From contig CAZEXP010000014.1 of NCBI GenBank assembly GCA_964516845.1, forward strand, positions 1 to 51,917: DNA of 51,917 nucleotides. Reading direction: 5' to 3'. Of this stretch, positions 51,859 to 51,917 are shown piece after piece. Source of the stretch: JAPEKQ01 sp964516845. Lineage in GTDB: Bacteria > Joyebacterota > Joyebacteria > Joyebacterales > Joyebacteraceae. Every line of letters starts with the position of its first letter. Position 1 is the stretch's first letter. The notes under the pieces are model-generated. The model worked only from the letters and a program-made list of their open reading frames with translations, was not told where the DNA came from and did no database searches. The position numbers and the translations under genes were made by a program.

Positions 51859-51867
51859 ATTGTACCA
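51859..51867 (-). promoter_or_regulatory. Extended -10 promoter of the antiporter operon
   Basis: On the - strand TGG-TACAAT. Transcription would begin at about 51852, only a few bases before the ATG at 51849, so the mRNA would be leaderless or nearly so. No good -35 box. Confidence 0.5.
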
Positions 51868-51917
51868 CCAGTGGGGTGGGAGGCTCCAGCTCTTGTGCGT
51901 CTTCCCGTTGTCTCTCC

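Noticed and set aside
1..51917. tRNA, rRNA, CRISPR array, transposase or prophage genes
   Set aside because: No cloverleaf, spaced direct repeats, recombinase or phage structural motif was seen on either strand.

Overview
The window is high-GC, gene-dense bacterial DNA from a diderm (Gram-negative-type) lineage. Outer-membrane and envelope genes (a TamA/BamA-type barrel with a TamB-like partner, lipoproteins, a heptosyltransferase-type GT9), a subtilisin with a FlgD-like C-terminal sorting-type domain, DUF4912 beside GH57 enzymes, and secreted proteins with a shared C-terminal tail all point to the FCB side of the tree. I would guess an uncultured candidate phylum of the Eisenbacteria/Krumholzibacteria type, but that is inference from gene content and no rRNA is present. 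The sequence is an assembled scaffold with three 100-N gaps (2940-3039, 4137-4236, 46997-47096). Two gaps are flanked by exact 55-bp duplications, so they are unmerged contig overlaps and not missing DNA.

Layout. 1-6661 (+): end of a PBP4-type peptidase, a LytS-type histidine kinase with its LytTR regulator, a gap-truncated bactofilin-like membrane protein, an RsbU-type phosphatase with the same membrane sensor domain as the kinase, and an erythromycin-esterase-family protein. 6717-10389 (+): a LolA-like/retropepsin/PDZ protein and an unrecognised Cys-rich secreted protein. 10679-11395 (-): a Cys-rich secreted protein ending in the W..IK.LYR tail. 11623-13779 (+): RlmI-type methyltransferase and a PflX-type radical SAM protein. 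14014-18651 (+): a glycogen-type cluster with a DUF4912 protein carrying a histone-H1-like tail, a GH57 branching enzyme and a GH57 amylase-like enzyme. 18786-24888 (+): TamB-like and TamA/BamA-like pair. 25041-26681 (+): groEL without groES. 26819-33893 (+): T-box riboswitch, archaeal-type valS, then GT9, GT4, THEP1 NTPase and GT4 in a coupled operon. 33829-34233 (-): small membrane protein. 34435-40416 (+): two small lipoproteins, a CBM20-like esterase, a histidine phosphatase and a secreted tricorn-type protease. 40627-42872 (+): a five-gene XRE-regulator and membrane-protein operon. 42981-51849 (-): a second W..IK.LYR secreted protein, a UbiA-TPR fusion, a subtilisin, an EIIA-type PTS protein and a CPA2 cation/proton antiporter.

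How the parts work together. Much of the window concerns the envelope: sensing (kinase and phosphatase with a common membrane module), outer-membrane assembly (TamA/TamB), glycan building (GT9, two GT4, GH57 pair) and protein export or surface display (subtilisin with a FlgD-like domain, two W..IK.LYR proteins). Many genes are translationally coupled through ATGA or GTGA overlaps. The clearest regulatory element is the T-box upstream of valS, which has a specifier loop, a canonical antiterminator motif and a 14-bp terminator. No rRNA, tRNA, CRISPR array, transposase or phage gene was seen.
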